DNA of 12,763 nt from NCBI GenBank assembly GCA_047618505.1, contig JBLHLB010000084.1, forward strand, positions 1 to 12,763. The letters run 5' to 3'. The stretch is from JBLHLB01 sp047618505. GTDB lineage: Bacteria > Planctomycetota > UBA1135 > GCA-002686595. The position numbers were made by a program, and so were the translations under genes. This document shows, in pieces, positions 1 through 6,759 of the stretch (the stretch's first letter is position 1; every line of letters starts with the position of its first letter). The notes beneath the pieces were generated by a model. That model made no database searches and was not told the DNA's origin. It saw nothing but the letters and a program-made list of their open reading frames with translations.

Positions 1-819
1 GGCTGCGCCGATCACGCCGCCCGCGGGACCTGAAAGGATGACGCGCACGGGTTCGGTCGCGGCACGTTCTGCTGGTACGGTTCCACCGCTGGACTGCAGG
101 ATGGAGAGGGGAGCGCCCCCGAGCCGAGCCTCCAGGGAATCCAGGTAGCGCTTCATGATCGGCACCAGGGCCGCATTCACGAGGGCCGTCGAGAAGCGTT
201 CGACTTCGCGGTGTTCCGGGAGGACTACGCCGGAGCAGGTCAGGGGCAACCCCAACGGTTCGAGGGCGGCGGCGACCAGTTTCTCCTGGCGCGGATCGGC
301 CCAGGAGTGGAGCAGCCCGATGGCGACACTTTCTGCGCCCGATCGTTTCACCCTGCGGGCCAGGGCGGTGAGCTCCTTCGTAGTCGGCTCCGCCTCCAGC
401 ACAAACTCCATAGTGGAGGACTTGTCCTCCGTAGACCCGACCTTGGGCCAGATGCGCGCGTTGATCTCAAAGCGACAGTCGCGCTCGACCAGTGGCCTGG
501 GCCGCTCTGGCTCGAGGGCGTAGATGTCCGGGCGATCCTGGCGCCCGACCTCAATCAGATCGCGGAAGCCCGAGCCCGTGACAAAGGCCACCTTCGCGAT
601 GCGGCCCGTGAGCAGCGCATTCAAGGCAACCGTCGTCCCATGGACAATTCGATCGCCAGGCCCGAGCCCTCCCAGCTGGGCGATCCCGTCCAGAATCGCA
701 TCCGCAGGATTGCTGGGGGTCGAGGGCACCTTGGCGACCTGGACCTGCCCGTCCTTGTCGACGGCCACCAGATCCGTGAAGGTTCCGCCGGTGTCGACTC
801 CGATTACTCGTGCTCCCAC
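1..819 (-). CDS. Hydantoinase/5-oxoprolinase A-type subunit, N-terminal part (cut by window edge)
   Basis: N-terminal 273 codons of a hydantoinase A/oxoprolinase family protein, an ATP-dependent cytosolic ring-opening enzyme class acting on hydantoins, 5-oxoproline or related lactams; acetone carboxylase subunits belong to the same superfamily. The protein opens with GVDTGGTFTD (residues 7-16), the phosphate-binding strand of the ASKHA-like fold. HGTTVALNALL follows at about residue 60, then the family signature GFRDLIEVGRQDRPDIY, and ILSGPAGGVIGA near the window edge. Family members run to about 500-700 residues, so most of the gene lies outside. The start is a GTG: an in-frame TAA lies four codons upstream and no other start fits the conserved N-terminus. 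No Shine-Dalgarno sequence is visible (the leader is C-rich). It is transcribed away from plsY across a 146-bp gap. A HyuB-type partner may lie beyond position 1. Family confidence is high; the substrate cannot be told. Confidence 0.93.
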   Translation of the reverse strand, partial: MGARVIGVDTGGTFTDLVAVDKDGQVQVAKVPSTPSNPADAILDGIAQLGGLGPGDRIVHGTTVALNALLTGRIAKVAFVTGSGFRDLIEVGRQDRPDIYALEPERPRPLVERDCRFEINARIWPKVGSTEDKSSTMEFVLEAEPTTKELTALARRVKRSGAESVAIGLLHSWADPRQEKLVAAALEPLGLPLTCSGVVLPEHREVERFSTALVNAALVPIMKRYLDSLEARLGGAPLSILQSSGGTVPAERAATEPVRVILSGPAGGVIGAA

Positions 820-965
820 GGGGGGAGTTTATGCGGGAGGGGAGGGCGACCGGGCAGGTTCTCCGGACTCCTCTGCAATACCCCTGTCTTGTGGACCTGG
901 AGAAAACTGGTTCGCGGGACGGAGAGGGCTATTCTCTGTGCGCATTCCCTCCACGTACCCGTCCC

Positions 966-1706
966 ATGCTTCCTGTCATCTCCGTAGATTCCCTCGCCGC
1001 AATCACTGCGCCCATCGGCGCCGGTTGGCTGGTGGTCTTTGCGGGATATCTCCTGGGGAGCGTGCCCTTTGGCCTGCTCCTCGGACGGCTCAAGGGAATC
1101 GACATCCGCAAGGTAGGCAGCGGAAACATCGGGGCCACCAACGTCGGCCGCGCCCTAGGTCGTCCCTGGGCCCTAGCCTCCTTCCTCTTGGATTTCGCCA
1201 AGGGCCTGGTGCCCTCCATGGTCCTGGCGCCCCTGGTGGCGGAGCCCGGTGGAGCCACGGCAACCCTTGCGGTCCTGGCGGGATCGGCGGCGGTTGTGGG
1301 TCACTGCTACCCGCTCTACCTGAGCTTTAAGGGCGGCAAAGGAGTCGCGACTGGCTGCGGAGTCCTGGTGGGCATTGACCCGGTCATTTTCCTAATCGGC
1401 GGCCTGGTTTGGCTTCTCCTGGCGGCAATCTTCCGCTATGTGAGCCTGGCCTCCCTCGTGATGGGGCTGTCCTTCCCGGTAGTGGCCTGGTTTCGACAGG
1501 ATTCCCAGGGCTATGGTCTCGAGGTCGTGCTCGGCGCCTTGGCCCTGTGTCTCCTGATCTTCCTGCGCCATCGAGAGAATATTGGGCGCCTACTGGCGGG
1601 AACCGAATCGCGCATCGGAAAGAGCAAGGGGCCGATGCCCAATGACGGTGCGACAACAGATCAGATCAAAGACGGCCAGACCGGCAACGGCAATACCCAA
1701 GACTGA
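966..1706 (+). CDS. plsY: Acyl-phosphate:glycerol-3-phosphate acyltransferase PlsY
   Basis: Integral inner-membrane enzyme that transfers an acyl group from acyl-phosphate to glycerol-3-phosphate, giving lysophosphatidic acid, the first committed step of phospholipid synthesis. All three family motifs are visible in the 246-residue product: GSGNIGATNV (51-60), GHCYPLYLSFKGGKGVATG (112-130) and RHRENIGRLLAGTESRIG (201-218). Hydrophobic segments sit near residues 20-40, 83-112, 133-157, 162-175 and 184-200. The reading frame is open from 810, but the ATG at 966 gives a normal N-terminus shortly before the first membrane helix. No strong ribosome site precedes it. It is somewhat longer than usual because of a polar, Gly/Asn/Gln-rich C-terminal tail of about 28 residues. 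gpsA starts 2 bp after the stop, so the enzyme lies next to the gene supplying its substrate. Confidence 0.96.
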   Translation: MLPVISVDSLAAITAPIGAGWLVVFAGYLLGSVPFGLLLGRLKGIDIRKVGSGNIGATNVGRALGRPWALASFLLDFAKGLVPSMVLAPLVAEPGGATATLAVLAGSAAVVGHCYPLYLSFKGGKGVATGCGVLVGIDPVIFLIGGLVWLLLAAIFRYVSLASLVMGLSFPVVAWFRQDSQGYGLEVVLGALALCLLIFLRHRENIGRLLAGTESRIGKSKGPMPNDGATTDQIKDGQTGNGNTQD

Positions 1707-1708
1707 GC

Positions 1709-2737
1709 ATGACAAAGGAAATCAAGAAAGCAGTAGTGCTGGGAAACGGGGGCTGGGGAACGAGCCTGGCGCTGATCATGCACGCCAATGGAATCGACAC
1801 GCGGCTCTGGTGTGCCTTCCCAGAGGAAGCCGACAAGCTGCGTTCCACGCGGCGTAACGAGCGCTACCTGCCCGGTATCGAACTTCCGGAGGGCCTGACA
1901 ATCACCGCTGATCCATTTGCGGCGGCCGCGGACGTCGACCTTGCCTTGAGCGTCGTGCCCACGCAGTTCTTGCGCTCCGTTTCTGAGCGTTTCGAGGATG
2001 CCCTGGCGGGCCACGTTCCCCTGGCTTCAGCGACAAAGGGGATCGAAATCGAGACCTTCAAGCGCCCGGATCAAATCCTTCGGGATGTGTTCGGGAGGCG
2101 ACCCTTCTGCGTGGTCACGGGCCCGACCCATGCGGAAGAAGTGGCGCGCGGCATGCCCGCCTCCGCGGTGGCGGCGAGCTACGATGCCCAGCTAGCAATG
2201 GCAGTCCAAAAGGCCCTTTCCTGTGATTCCCTGCGTGTCTACACCAATGGCGACCCCATCGGCGCGCAGCTCGGAGGAGCTCTCAAGAACGTGATCGCCA
2301 TAGCCGCGGGCATCTCCGACGGGCTCGAGCTGGGGGACAACGCAAAGGCGGCCCTTCTAACCCGCGGAATCGTCGAGATGGCCCGTTTTGGGAAAATGCA
2401 CGGTGCTGAGACGGAGACCTTCTTCGGGCTCGCTGGCATCGGCGACCTGGCGACCACGTGCTATTCCAAGCACTCGCGCAATCGCAGTGTTGGCGAGCGT
2501 ATTGGTCGCGGGGCCACCCTCGAGGAGATCCTCAAGGAGATGAAGATGGTGGCTGAGGGAGTTTGGACGACCAAGGCCCTCTTCGGTCCGGAGTCTGATG
2601 CCCGTCGCGTCCAGATGCCCATCGCCCAACAAGTGCACGCCGTCCTCTTCGAAGGCCAGGATCCGCGCAAAGCTGTGACTGAACTTATGCGCCGGGACCT
2701 CTCCGGCGAGATGGAAGGGTTGGAGTTCCAAGCATGA
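1709..2737 (+). CDS. gpsA: NAD(P)-dependent glycerol-3-phosphate dehydrogenase GpsA
   Basis: Cytosolic enzyme that reduces dihydroxyacetone phosphate to sn-glycerol-3-phosphate, the substrate of PlsY. The 342-residue length is typical. The Rossmann dinucleotide motif GNGGWGTS is at 12-19, SATKGIE is at 107-113 with K110, and GPTHAEEVARGMP is at 138-150. LGGALKNVIAIAAG at 188-201 contains the catalytic lysine K193. FGLAGIGDLATTCYSKHSRNR at 239-259 is the substrate/cofactor-binding segment. The ATG lies 2 bp after the plsY stop and its own stop overlaps the next gene by four bases (ATGA), so the three genes are probably one transcription unit with coupled translation. Codon use is GC-rich like plsY. 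No missing catalytic residue is seen. Confidence 0.98.
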   Translation: MTKEIKKAVVLGNGGWGTSLALIMHANGIDTRLWCAFPEEADKLRSTRRNERYLPGIELPEGLTITADPFAAAADVDLALSVVPTQFLRSVSERFEDALAGHVPLASATKGIEIETFKRPDQILRDVFGRRPFCVVTGPTHAEEVARGMPASAVAASYDAQLAMAVQKALSCDSLRVYTNGDPIGAQLGGALKNVIAIAAGISDGLELGDNAKAALLTRGIVEMARFGKMHGAETETFFGLAGIGDLATTCYSKHSRNRSVGERIGRGATLEEILKEMKMVAEGVWTTKALFGPESDARRVQMPIAQQVHAVLFEGQDPRKAVTELMRRDLSGEMEGLEFQA

Positions 2738-3129
2738 ATCCCGAGATTGGCTTTCCCGCCTTCTTAGTCCTGACGGTTGTGCTGCTTGCTGGGGTTGCGA
2801 TCACCGGCCTCAAGGCCAAGCGCAAGATCCACCTACGCCTGGTCGCCTTGGCTCTGCTGTCCCTGGCGGTGACAATTTTCTATGCGGAGCGATTGGGCAA
2901 GGTCTTCGATCTTTCTACCGCGGGGAGGATCACACCGATTCACCTGTTCATTGCCAAGGTCACGACCCTTGGCTACCTGGCCCCCTTGCTCACCGGCTTC
3001 AAGACCTTGAGGGATCCGAGTTGGCGCAAGAAGCATCGCATCTGTGCCTTCACCATCATGGGCCTGACGCTGCTCACCGCGGCCACGGGCGCCATGATGA
3101 TCATGGGTTCCGAGCGCTTCCCGGCCTGA
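2734..3129 (+). CDS. Four-helix membrane protein, DUF420/cytochrome b561-like in appearance
   Basis: Small inner-membrane protein of 131 residues with four predicted transmembrane segments at about 7-25, 33-51, 68-88 and 103-124, and positively charged loops (KAKRK at 28-32, WRKKH at 97-101). Histidines lie at or near helix ends (H33, H70, H101), and the overall pattern resembles DUF420/YozB-like or b561-like proteins. Whether the histidines bind haem cannot be told from the sequence. The start ATG overlaps the gpsA stop as ATGA, so it is co-transcribed with plsY-gpsA and its translation is probably coupled. Nothing visible ties it to lipid synthesis. The next gene converges on it with only 3 bp between the two stop codons and no obvious terminator. 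The gene itself is secure; the family assignment is tentative. Confidence 0.8.
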   Translation: MNPEIGFPAFLVLTVVLLAGVAITGLKAKRKIHLRLVALALLSLAVTIFYAERLGKVFDLSTAGRITPIHLFIAKVTTLGYLAPLLTGFKTLRDPSWRKKHRICAFTIMGLTLLTAATGAMMIMGSERFPA

Positions 3130-3132
3130 TTC

Positions 3133-3456
3133 CTAGGGGAACAGCTCGCCCGCGAGGGAGGGCATCAGGAACAGGCTCGCGTTCGCGAAGAGAGCCACCC
3201 CTGCGAGCAGCACCCAACTCTTCCTGGCCCGCAGACACAGGAATCCCGCCAGGGCCCCGGGACCGGCGAAGAGAAACCCCAGGGACTGCGTGGTCATCAA
3301 ACTGGGGGCAAAGGCCGGCCAGAACCGGAGCAATAGGAGGGACATCCACCAAACGCCCCAACCAAGGGTCGCGAGGGTCATGGCCACCATCCAAGTCCGG
3401 TGGCGGCGCCGGGCATAGGTTCGGGTGACCCAGAGTGAGCGGGCGGGGCGGGGCAT
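3133..3456 (-). CDS. Small hypothetical membrane protein
   Basis: I do not recognise a family. The 107-residue product has a basic N-terminus (VTRTYARRRHRTW, residues 10-22) followed by three hydrophobic segments at about 22-45, 56-75 and 80-98. The first segment is rich in tryptophan and leucine. The basic stretch in front of the first helix suggests the N-terminus stays in the cytoplasm. I used the ATG at 3456; an internal methionine at residue 23 would remove the basic segment and looks less likely. No clear ribosome site precedes the start. The gene converges on the gpsA operon (3-bp gap) and points away from the tRNA-Pro promoter region. GC-rich codon use and the clean membrane pattern argue that it is real. 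Confidence 0.6.
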   Translation of the reverse strand: MPRPARSLWVTRTYARRRHRTWMVAMTLATLGWGVWWMSLLLLRFWPAFAPSLMTTQSLGFLFAGPGALAGFLCLRARKSWVLLAGVALFANASLFLMPSLAGELFP

Positions 3457-3578
3457 GGGCGTATCTTTGCCCAGGTGGGGGGCACACTCAATAGCTGGTT
3501 GCGAGCACTGGAACTTTCACCCGGCCCAGGCCCCCCAGGGGGAATTTTCGAGAAGCCGCCGCGACCGGCAAACTGCTG

Positions 3579-3607
3579 TTGACGACCTATCCCCGGATGC
3601 CTATAAC
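3579..3607 (+). promoter_or_regulatory. Sigma70-type promoter of tRNA-Pro
   Basis: A TTGACG box at 3579-3584 and a TATAAC box at 3602-3607 are separated by exactly 17 bp. This predicts a transcript start near 3613-3615, a few bases before the mature tRNA 5' end at 3621. The match to the housekeeping consensus is strong (5 of 6 at each box). Confidence 0.8.
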
Positions 3608-3620
3608 CCTAGCCCTCGGT

Positions 3621-3697
3621 CGGGGCGTAGCGCAGCCTGGTAGCGCGCTGCAATGGGGTTGCAGAGGTCGGAGGTTCAATTCCTCTCGCCCCGACCA
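3621..3697 (+). tRNA. tRNA-Pro (anticodon GGG), CCA encoded
   Basis: The 77-nt sequence folds as a full cloverleaf. The acceptor CGGGGCG (3621-3627) pairs with CGCCCCG, and the D stem is GCGC/GCGC around AGCCTGGTA. The anticodon stem CTGCA/TGCAG carries the loop ATGGGGT, with anticodon GGG at 3655-3657. The T arm is GGAGG-TTCAATT-CCTCT. The discriminator is A and the 3' CCA is encoded. The C1-G72 pair and the layout closely match E. coli tRNA-Pro. It reads CCC and CCU proline codons. A strong promoter lies just upstream. A RAYT transposase region begins only 10 bp after the CCA, but the tRNA is intact and no duplicated tRNA 3' end was found. Confidence 0.97.
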
Positions 3698-3706
3698 CTT
3701 ATTCGC

Positions 3707-3724
3707 GATACGGAGTCGCACCAC
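3707..3724 (+). repeat. Solo terminal motif of the repeat family, next to tRNA-Pro and RAYT
   Basis: GATACGGAGTCGCACCAC matches the left terminal motif of copies A-C (ATACGGAGTCGCACACC) except that two bases are lost in the CACACC part. It lies between the tRNA 3' end (3697) and the RAYT stop codon (3727-3729). It points toward the RAYT gene, as the left end of an element containing that gene would. No interior sequence of the 200-bp repeat follows it. Confidence 0.7.
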
Positions 3725-3726
3725 TT

Positions 3727-4752
3727 CTACCCGATTTCATTGGGGCGGCCGGGAGCTGGATGGCAGAGACTGAGGGCGGTGGCTGCGATTTTCGCGGCTC
3801 CCAGAGCGTAGGTGGCGTCTTCTTCGACCAGGCGGTGGTGCATCCCGAGACGCCGTTGGCATGAGGAGAGCGTAGATCCAACGGCGAAAGCGATCTGCTC
3901 CCACGTTCGACCCGCCATCATGCGCAGCAAACCAACTTCTATCAGTCCCCAAGCGCAGCGCCCGTGCCCATTCGGAGAGACCTTCCACTCTCCGTCACTT
4001 TTCCGCGCGCTCTGAACGGCTTCCTGAATCGATAGGGCATCACAAACAGGGAGGCCTATTCGCCCGCCGTCCGCGAGATTCGTTTTGCGCTTCATCCAAG
4101 CAAGCACTCGAGGCGGCGCGCTACCAACCAAGTTATCCAGGTCGTCGCCAGAGAGTCGCTTGGACAGGATCCTGCTCTCGACAAGGCGGTCTGCGGCTTC
4201 ACTGAATGGCCCTCCGAATGTGCGGACATAGTCACGGCCGCGGAATGGAGTGGATTGGTGCGGGTTCGCTTCACTCTCGACCCAAGACCGCTCGAGCCAC
4301 GCTGGGCCGCTCGCGAAGGCGTACTGTGCGGCGCTGCACCAGCGGTAAGACCAAGGCGTGCGAGCCAGCCCTGCCTTGACGGCGTTGTTGTCGATGTAGC
4401 GGACGAGCGTGCGTCGGTAACTGAGGGTGGTGACTGGCTTGGAGAAGAAGCGCCCCCGCACGAGCGTGCCGTCTCGCTTGTGCCTGCGATTGAAGAAGCG
4501 GGAATACTCGTTCTGCGACCGACGCAGCGCCTCCGAGAGTTCGCCCACAGGACTCCGAACGAGTAGATGGAAGTGCGTCGTGAGGACGCACCAGCCGTGC
4601 AGTTCGAGACGCCCCCTGCGCACTTCGCGAGCAAGCCGCGAGAGAAAGAACCGGACATCGGCCCGGTCCTCGAAGAGCGGTCGCTTGGCGAGGCCCCGGT
4701 TGATGACGTGGTGCCAGGAACCGGGGTGGTCTAGTCTGGAGTGTCGAGCCAT
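3727..4752 (-). CDS. REP-associated tyrosine transposase (RAYT, Y1/IS200-like) with C-terminal extension
   Basis: HUH single-strand DNA transposase of the Y1_Tnp/RAYT class, which cuts and joins palindromic DNA ends through a tyrosine. The N-terminal 150 residues carry the class pattern: HPGSWHHVINRG (9-20), the metal-binding HUH-type motif THFHLLV (59-65, H60 and H62), and NEYSRFFN (81-88) with Y83 as candidate nucleophile. GTLVRGRFFSKPV (95-107) and VRYIDNNAVKAGL (117-129) follow. Residues from about 165 to 341 form an extra C-terminal region. It includes a helix-turn-helix-like stretch near 290-315 (TWEQIAFAVGSTLSSCQRRL) that may bind DNA. Full length with no frameshift, so probably active. 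The stop abuts a repeat-family end at 3707-3724. The sequence just before the start (4753-4776) only weakly resembles the matching right end. It stands alone, without TnpB or a passenger gene. Confidence 0.9.
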   Translation of the reverse strand: MARHSRLDHPGSWHHVINRGLAKRPLFEDRADVRFFLSRLAREVRRGRLELHGWCVLTTHFHLLVRSPVGELSEALRRSQNEYSRFFNRRHKRDGTLVRGRFFSKPVTTLSYRRTLVRYIDNNAVKAGLARTPWSYRWCSAAQYAFASGPAWLERSWVESEANPHQSTPFRGRDYVRTFGGPFSEAADRLVESRILSKRLSGDDLDNLVGSAPPRVLAWMKRKTNLADGGRIGLPVCDALSIQEAVQSARKSDGEWKVSPNGHGRCAWGLIEVGLLRMMAGRTWEQIAFAVGSTLSSCQRRLGMHHRLVEEDATYALGAAKIAATALSLCHPAPGRPNEIG

Positions 4753-4831
4753 GGGTTGTGTACCTCATGACTCGCGGAGACGGACTTGGTTGCGGGCAAA
4801 CTGGGTAGAAGTGGTGCGACTCTGTATCGAG

Positions 4832-5380
4832 CTATCTGAGTCCAAGCACTTCGTAGGTCCCGGACGTGACCAGCGTCACCTTGATGGTCTCGGTGCTCTT
4901 GTTTCTCCAGTACCAGCCGTGAGTGCCTTCGAATGGCGTAGTCAGAGTACCTTTCGCGCCCGACGCGGTACCGGCTGCAAAGCTCTCGAACACGTTCTTG
5001 GCAGCACCCTTGGGCTCGCCGTGGAAGTCGTAGAAGAGTTCGCCGGTGTCCGTGCTCCATTCGAACTTCAGCTTCTCCCCTGCAAGGACATAGAATTTGT
5101 ATTCCAAGCCGCTGTCGGGGGGAACTTCAATCACGATCTGCTCATCGGCCTTAGTTTCTACCGCCGTGGAATCCTCCGCAGGGAGCTGCTCCGTACCCCC
5201 GGCCGGTGGCGCCGAGAGAGCCGTCAGCCCAACCGCGTGCCCGAATCCCGTGATGTCGATGTTCCGCTCTGCGGGCAGGACCACAAGGATAAGCAGCACG
5301 CCTGAGATCACGAATGCGATCGCCAGTGCCTTCAAGAGACTGGCCATAGACGGTTGGGCGGGGGCAGTTGAATCGACCAT
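4832..5380 (-). CDS. Membrane-anchored protein with extracytoplasmic beta-rich domain (HupE partner)
   Basis: The 182-residue protein has a short cytoplasmic tail, one transmembrane helix at about 14-36, a Pro/Thr/Glu-rich linker (56-80) and a beta-rich soluble domain (80-182) presumed outside the membrane. The soluble domain holds DFHGEPKG (118-125), a Thr/Gly-rich stretch and THGWYWRN (153-160). This fits the small 'transmembrane anchor protein' family that I know from loci with HupE/UreJ-type proteins. Its molecular role is not established. Asp, His and Trp residues could contact a metal or lipid, but that is a guess. The gene starts 3 bp after the stop of the HupE-like gene on the same strand, so the two are very likely one operon. 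The 79-bp gap downstream, before the RAYT start, shows no clear terminator. Confidence 0.75.
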   Translation of the reverse strand: MVDSTAPAQPSMASLLKALAIAFVISGVLLILVVLPAERNIDITGFGHAVGLTALSAPPAGGTEQLPAEDSTAVETKADEQIVIEVPPDSGLEYKFYVLAGEKLKFEWSTDTGELFYDFHGEPKGAAKNVFESFAAGTASGAKGTLTTPFEGTHGWYWRNKSTETIKVTLVTSGTYEVLGLR

Positions 5381-5383
5381 GGA

Positions 5384-6073
5384 TCAAACCTTCGAAACGT
5401 AGTAGCCGGAAAGCTGGTAGCCAATGAGCAACAGTCCGCCGCTCATCAGGAGGACGTTGGCCGCCCAGGCGTGTTTGACAAAACTCGAGTGCCGCCGCCA
5501 GAACGCGAAAGCGAGGAGCACGAAGGCCAGGGCAGTGAACTGCCCGAGCTCTACGCCCACGTTGAACGCCACGAGATTCGCAACCAGTCCATCCTCCGGA
5601 ATCGAAAATTCCTGGAGCTTCGTCGCGAGCCCGAACCCGTGGAATAGACCGAATACAAGCACCGCGGCCTTCGCGCTGGGCTGGAAGCCGAGCACCCGCT
5701 TCAGCCCCCCCAGGTTATCGAAGCCCTTGTAGACGATCGAGAGACCGATGATGGCGTCGATCAAGTAGGCATTGACTGCGATACCCGCAAGCACGCCGCT
5801 CATCAGCGTCAGACTGTGTCCGATTGTGAAGAAGCTAACGTAGAGCAGGATCTCTCTCGTTGTGGAGAGGAAGAAGATAACGCCGACGAGGAAGAGAATA
5901 TGGTCGTAGCCAGTCACCATGTGCTTCGCGCCGAGATAGACGAAGGGCACGATCGCCGGACCGGTCAGCTGCTCAAGAAAACGACGCGTTAGGTCGTCGA
6001 CACCATGTGCGGCCGCGGAGGGCGCCACAAGTGCAACGATTAGCAAGGCCAAGAGCAGTCGCCAAACGCTCAC
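5384..6073 (-). CDS. HupE/UreJ family membrane protein (second HupE/UreJ type)
   Basis: The 229-residue polytopic inner-membrane protein begins with a signal peptide ending near APSAAAH, leaving a histidine (H23) at the mature N-terminus. Family motifs follow: GAKHMVTGYDHILFLVGVIF (48-67), FTIGHSLTL (82-90), GLFHGFGLA (142-150) and FNVGVELGQ (170-178). Six or seven membrane segments are evident. HupE/UreJ proteins are thought to import nickel or another metal for hydrogenase or urease. This second group often lacks such neighbours, and neither hydrogenase nor urease genes occur here, so the substrate is unknown. The start is a GTG whose bases overlap the stop of the upstream ORF (GTGA), and the anchor-protein gene follows after 3 bp. 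This makes a tight operon. Family call is strong; substrate is open. Confidence 0.92.
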   Translation of the reverse strand: MSVWRLLLALLIVALVAPSAAAHGVDDLTRRFLEQLTGPAIVPFVYLGAKHMVTGYDHILFLVGVIFFLSTTREILLYVSFFTIGHSLTLMSGVLAGIAVNAYLIDAIIGLSIVYKGFDNLGGLKRVLGFQPSAKAAVLVFGLFHGFGLATKLQEFSIPEDGLVANLVAFNVGVELGQFTALAFVLLAFAFWRRHSSFVKHAWAANVLLMSGGLLLIGYQLSGYYVSKV

Positions 6074-6312
6074 TGCACAGCCAATCCCGCGGCCTTCCCG
6101 GCCGCTCTAAACTGTAGAACCATCTTCGCTAACGCGGCCTCGCAGGCCAGCTTGCCTCCGACTTCGCCAATCTCTGACTCTGGCAAAGCTCCCAAGGATA
6201 TGATCACCGAAGGCTCAAGAAAGACACGCGCGCTACTTGGACCGCATCTTGGGTTTGCCGACGGCTCGCTGATACGTCGAGCACGCGGGTGCCCATTGAG
6301 AAACTCTTCCAT
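6070..6312 (-). CDS. Uncertain short ORF translationally coupled to the HupE-like gene
   Basis: I do not recognise this 80-residue product. Its stop overlaps the GTG start of the HupE-like gene by four bases, the usual sign of a real upstream operon member. The last 45 residues (FLEPSVIISLGALPESE... KLACEAALAKMVLQFRAAG) look like plausible helices. The N-terminal 30 residues are low in character. I chose the ATG at 6312, with GGAG three bases upstream. The frame stays open without interruption to 6783, passing straight through repeat copy A (6383-6587), so a longer form of up to 237 residues is possible. In that case the repeat would supply part of the coding sequence. It may be the remaining 3' part of a gene broken by the repeat, or no gene at all. 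Confidence 0.35.
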   Translation of the reverse strand: MEEFLNGHPRARRISEPSANPRCGPSSARVFLEPSVIISLGALPESEIGEVGGKLACEAALAKMVLQFRAAGKAAGLAVQ

Positions 6313-6382
6313 GACTCCGACTCTACTATGAGCGGGTAGCCCCCGGCGAGCCTTGAAAGGCGCGTTCCTTACCGTGCCGCAC

Positions 6383-6587
6383 ATACGGAGTCGCACACCA
6401 CCCGGCGGAATTCCCTCAGGAAGTGCCGCAGCAGGCGCAACCAGGCTCGCGCCGGTTCGTCTACTCATTTGCCACTCGCGGCTACGATTCCCCTGTCTCC
6501 GTGACTCTTGGTTGTGCGAAGAATGGTGCGGTACTCTTGTGAATGAGTATTGCGGGCGGTGTGCGACTCCGCATCCACTCCGCATCC
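6383..6587 (+). repeat. Repeat family copy A (MITE/REP-like, inverted ends)
   Basis: A palindromic-ended element of about 194 bp. The left end at 6383 reads ATACGGAGTCGCACACCACC. The complement of the right end at 6574 reads ATGCGGAGTCGCACACCGCC, matching 20 of the first 22 bases counted inward. The right terminal motif is repeated once more outside as CTCCGCATCC (6568-6576 and 6579-6587). The interior aligns without gaps to copy C (11067-11260) at roughly 85-90% by hand count. An interior arm GGCGC...GCGCC (about 6434-6453) could form a small hairpin. It encodes no transposase of its own. It lies upstream of the HupE operon, inside the extended frame of the uncertain ORF. Confidence 0.85.
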
Positions 6588-6759
6588 GATTGATTCTCGG
6601 AGGGCCGCAACGGGCTATTCGGGCTTGGCGCGGAGGACGTGCGACGCAATTTCTCGACAAGAACCTAGGCGCCCCGCTAAGGTGCGTGACGATCCTCTTG
6701 GCTCGCACGGGGTTCCTTTCCGCGAGTCCGGCTCCTGAGCGTCGATACCGAGATACAGC
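6588..6759. other. Spacer between repeat A and the 59-aa gene; nothing recognised
   Basis: I see no convincing ORF, RNA or promoter here. An overlapping plus-strand frame is open through part of the repeat and this spacer but has no protein-like character. The 5' leader of the 59-aa gene must lie in its last part. Confidence 0.4.

Noticed and set aside
791..806. GTGTCGACTCCGATTA, similar to the repeat-family right end GTGTGCGACTCCGTAT
   Set aside because: It lies inside the hydantoinase gene and encodes the conserved GVDTGG motif, so the resemblance is chance.
3522..3550. GC-rich palindrome CCCCCCAGGGGG followed by AATTTT as a terminator
   Set aside because: The loop would be only about one or two bases and the T run is short, and no gene ends just before it on the plus strand.
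3698..4800. Genomic island integrated at tRNA-Pro by a tyrosine recombinase
   Set aside because: No integrase is present and I found no second copy of the tRNA 3' end downstream as an attR site. The neighbour is a RAYT, which does not use tRNA attachment sites.
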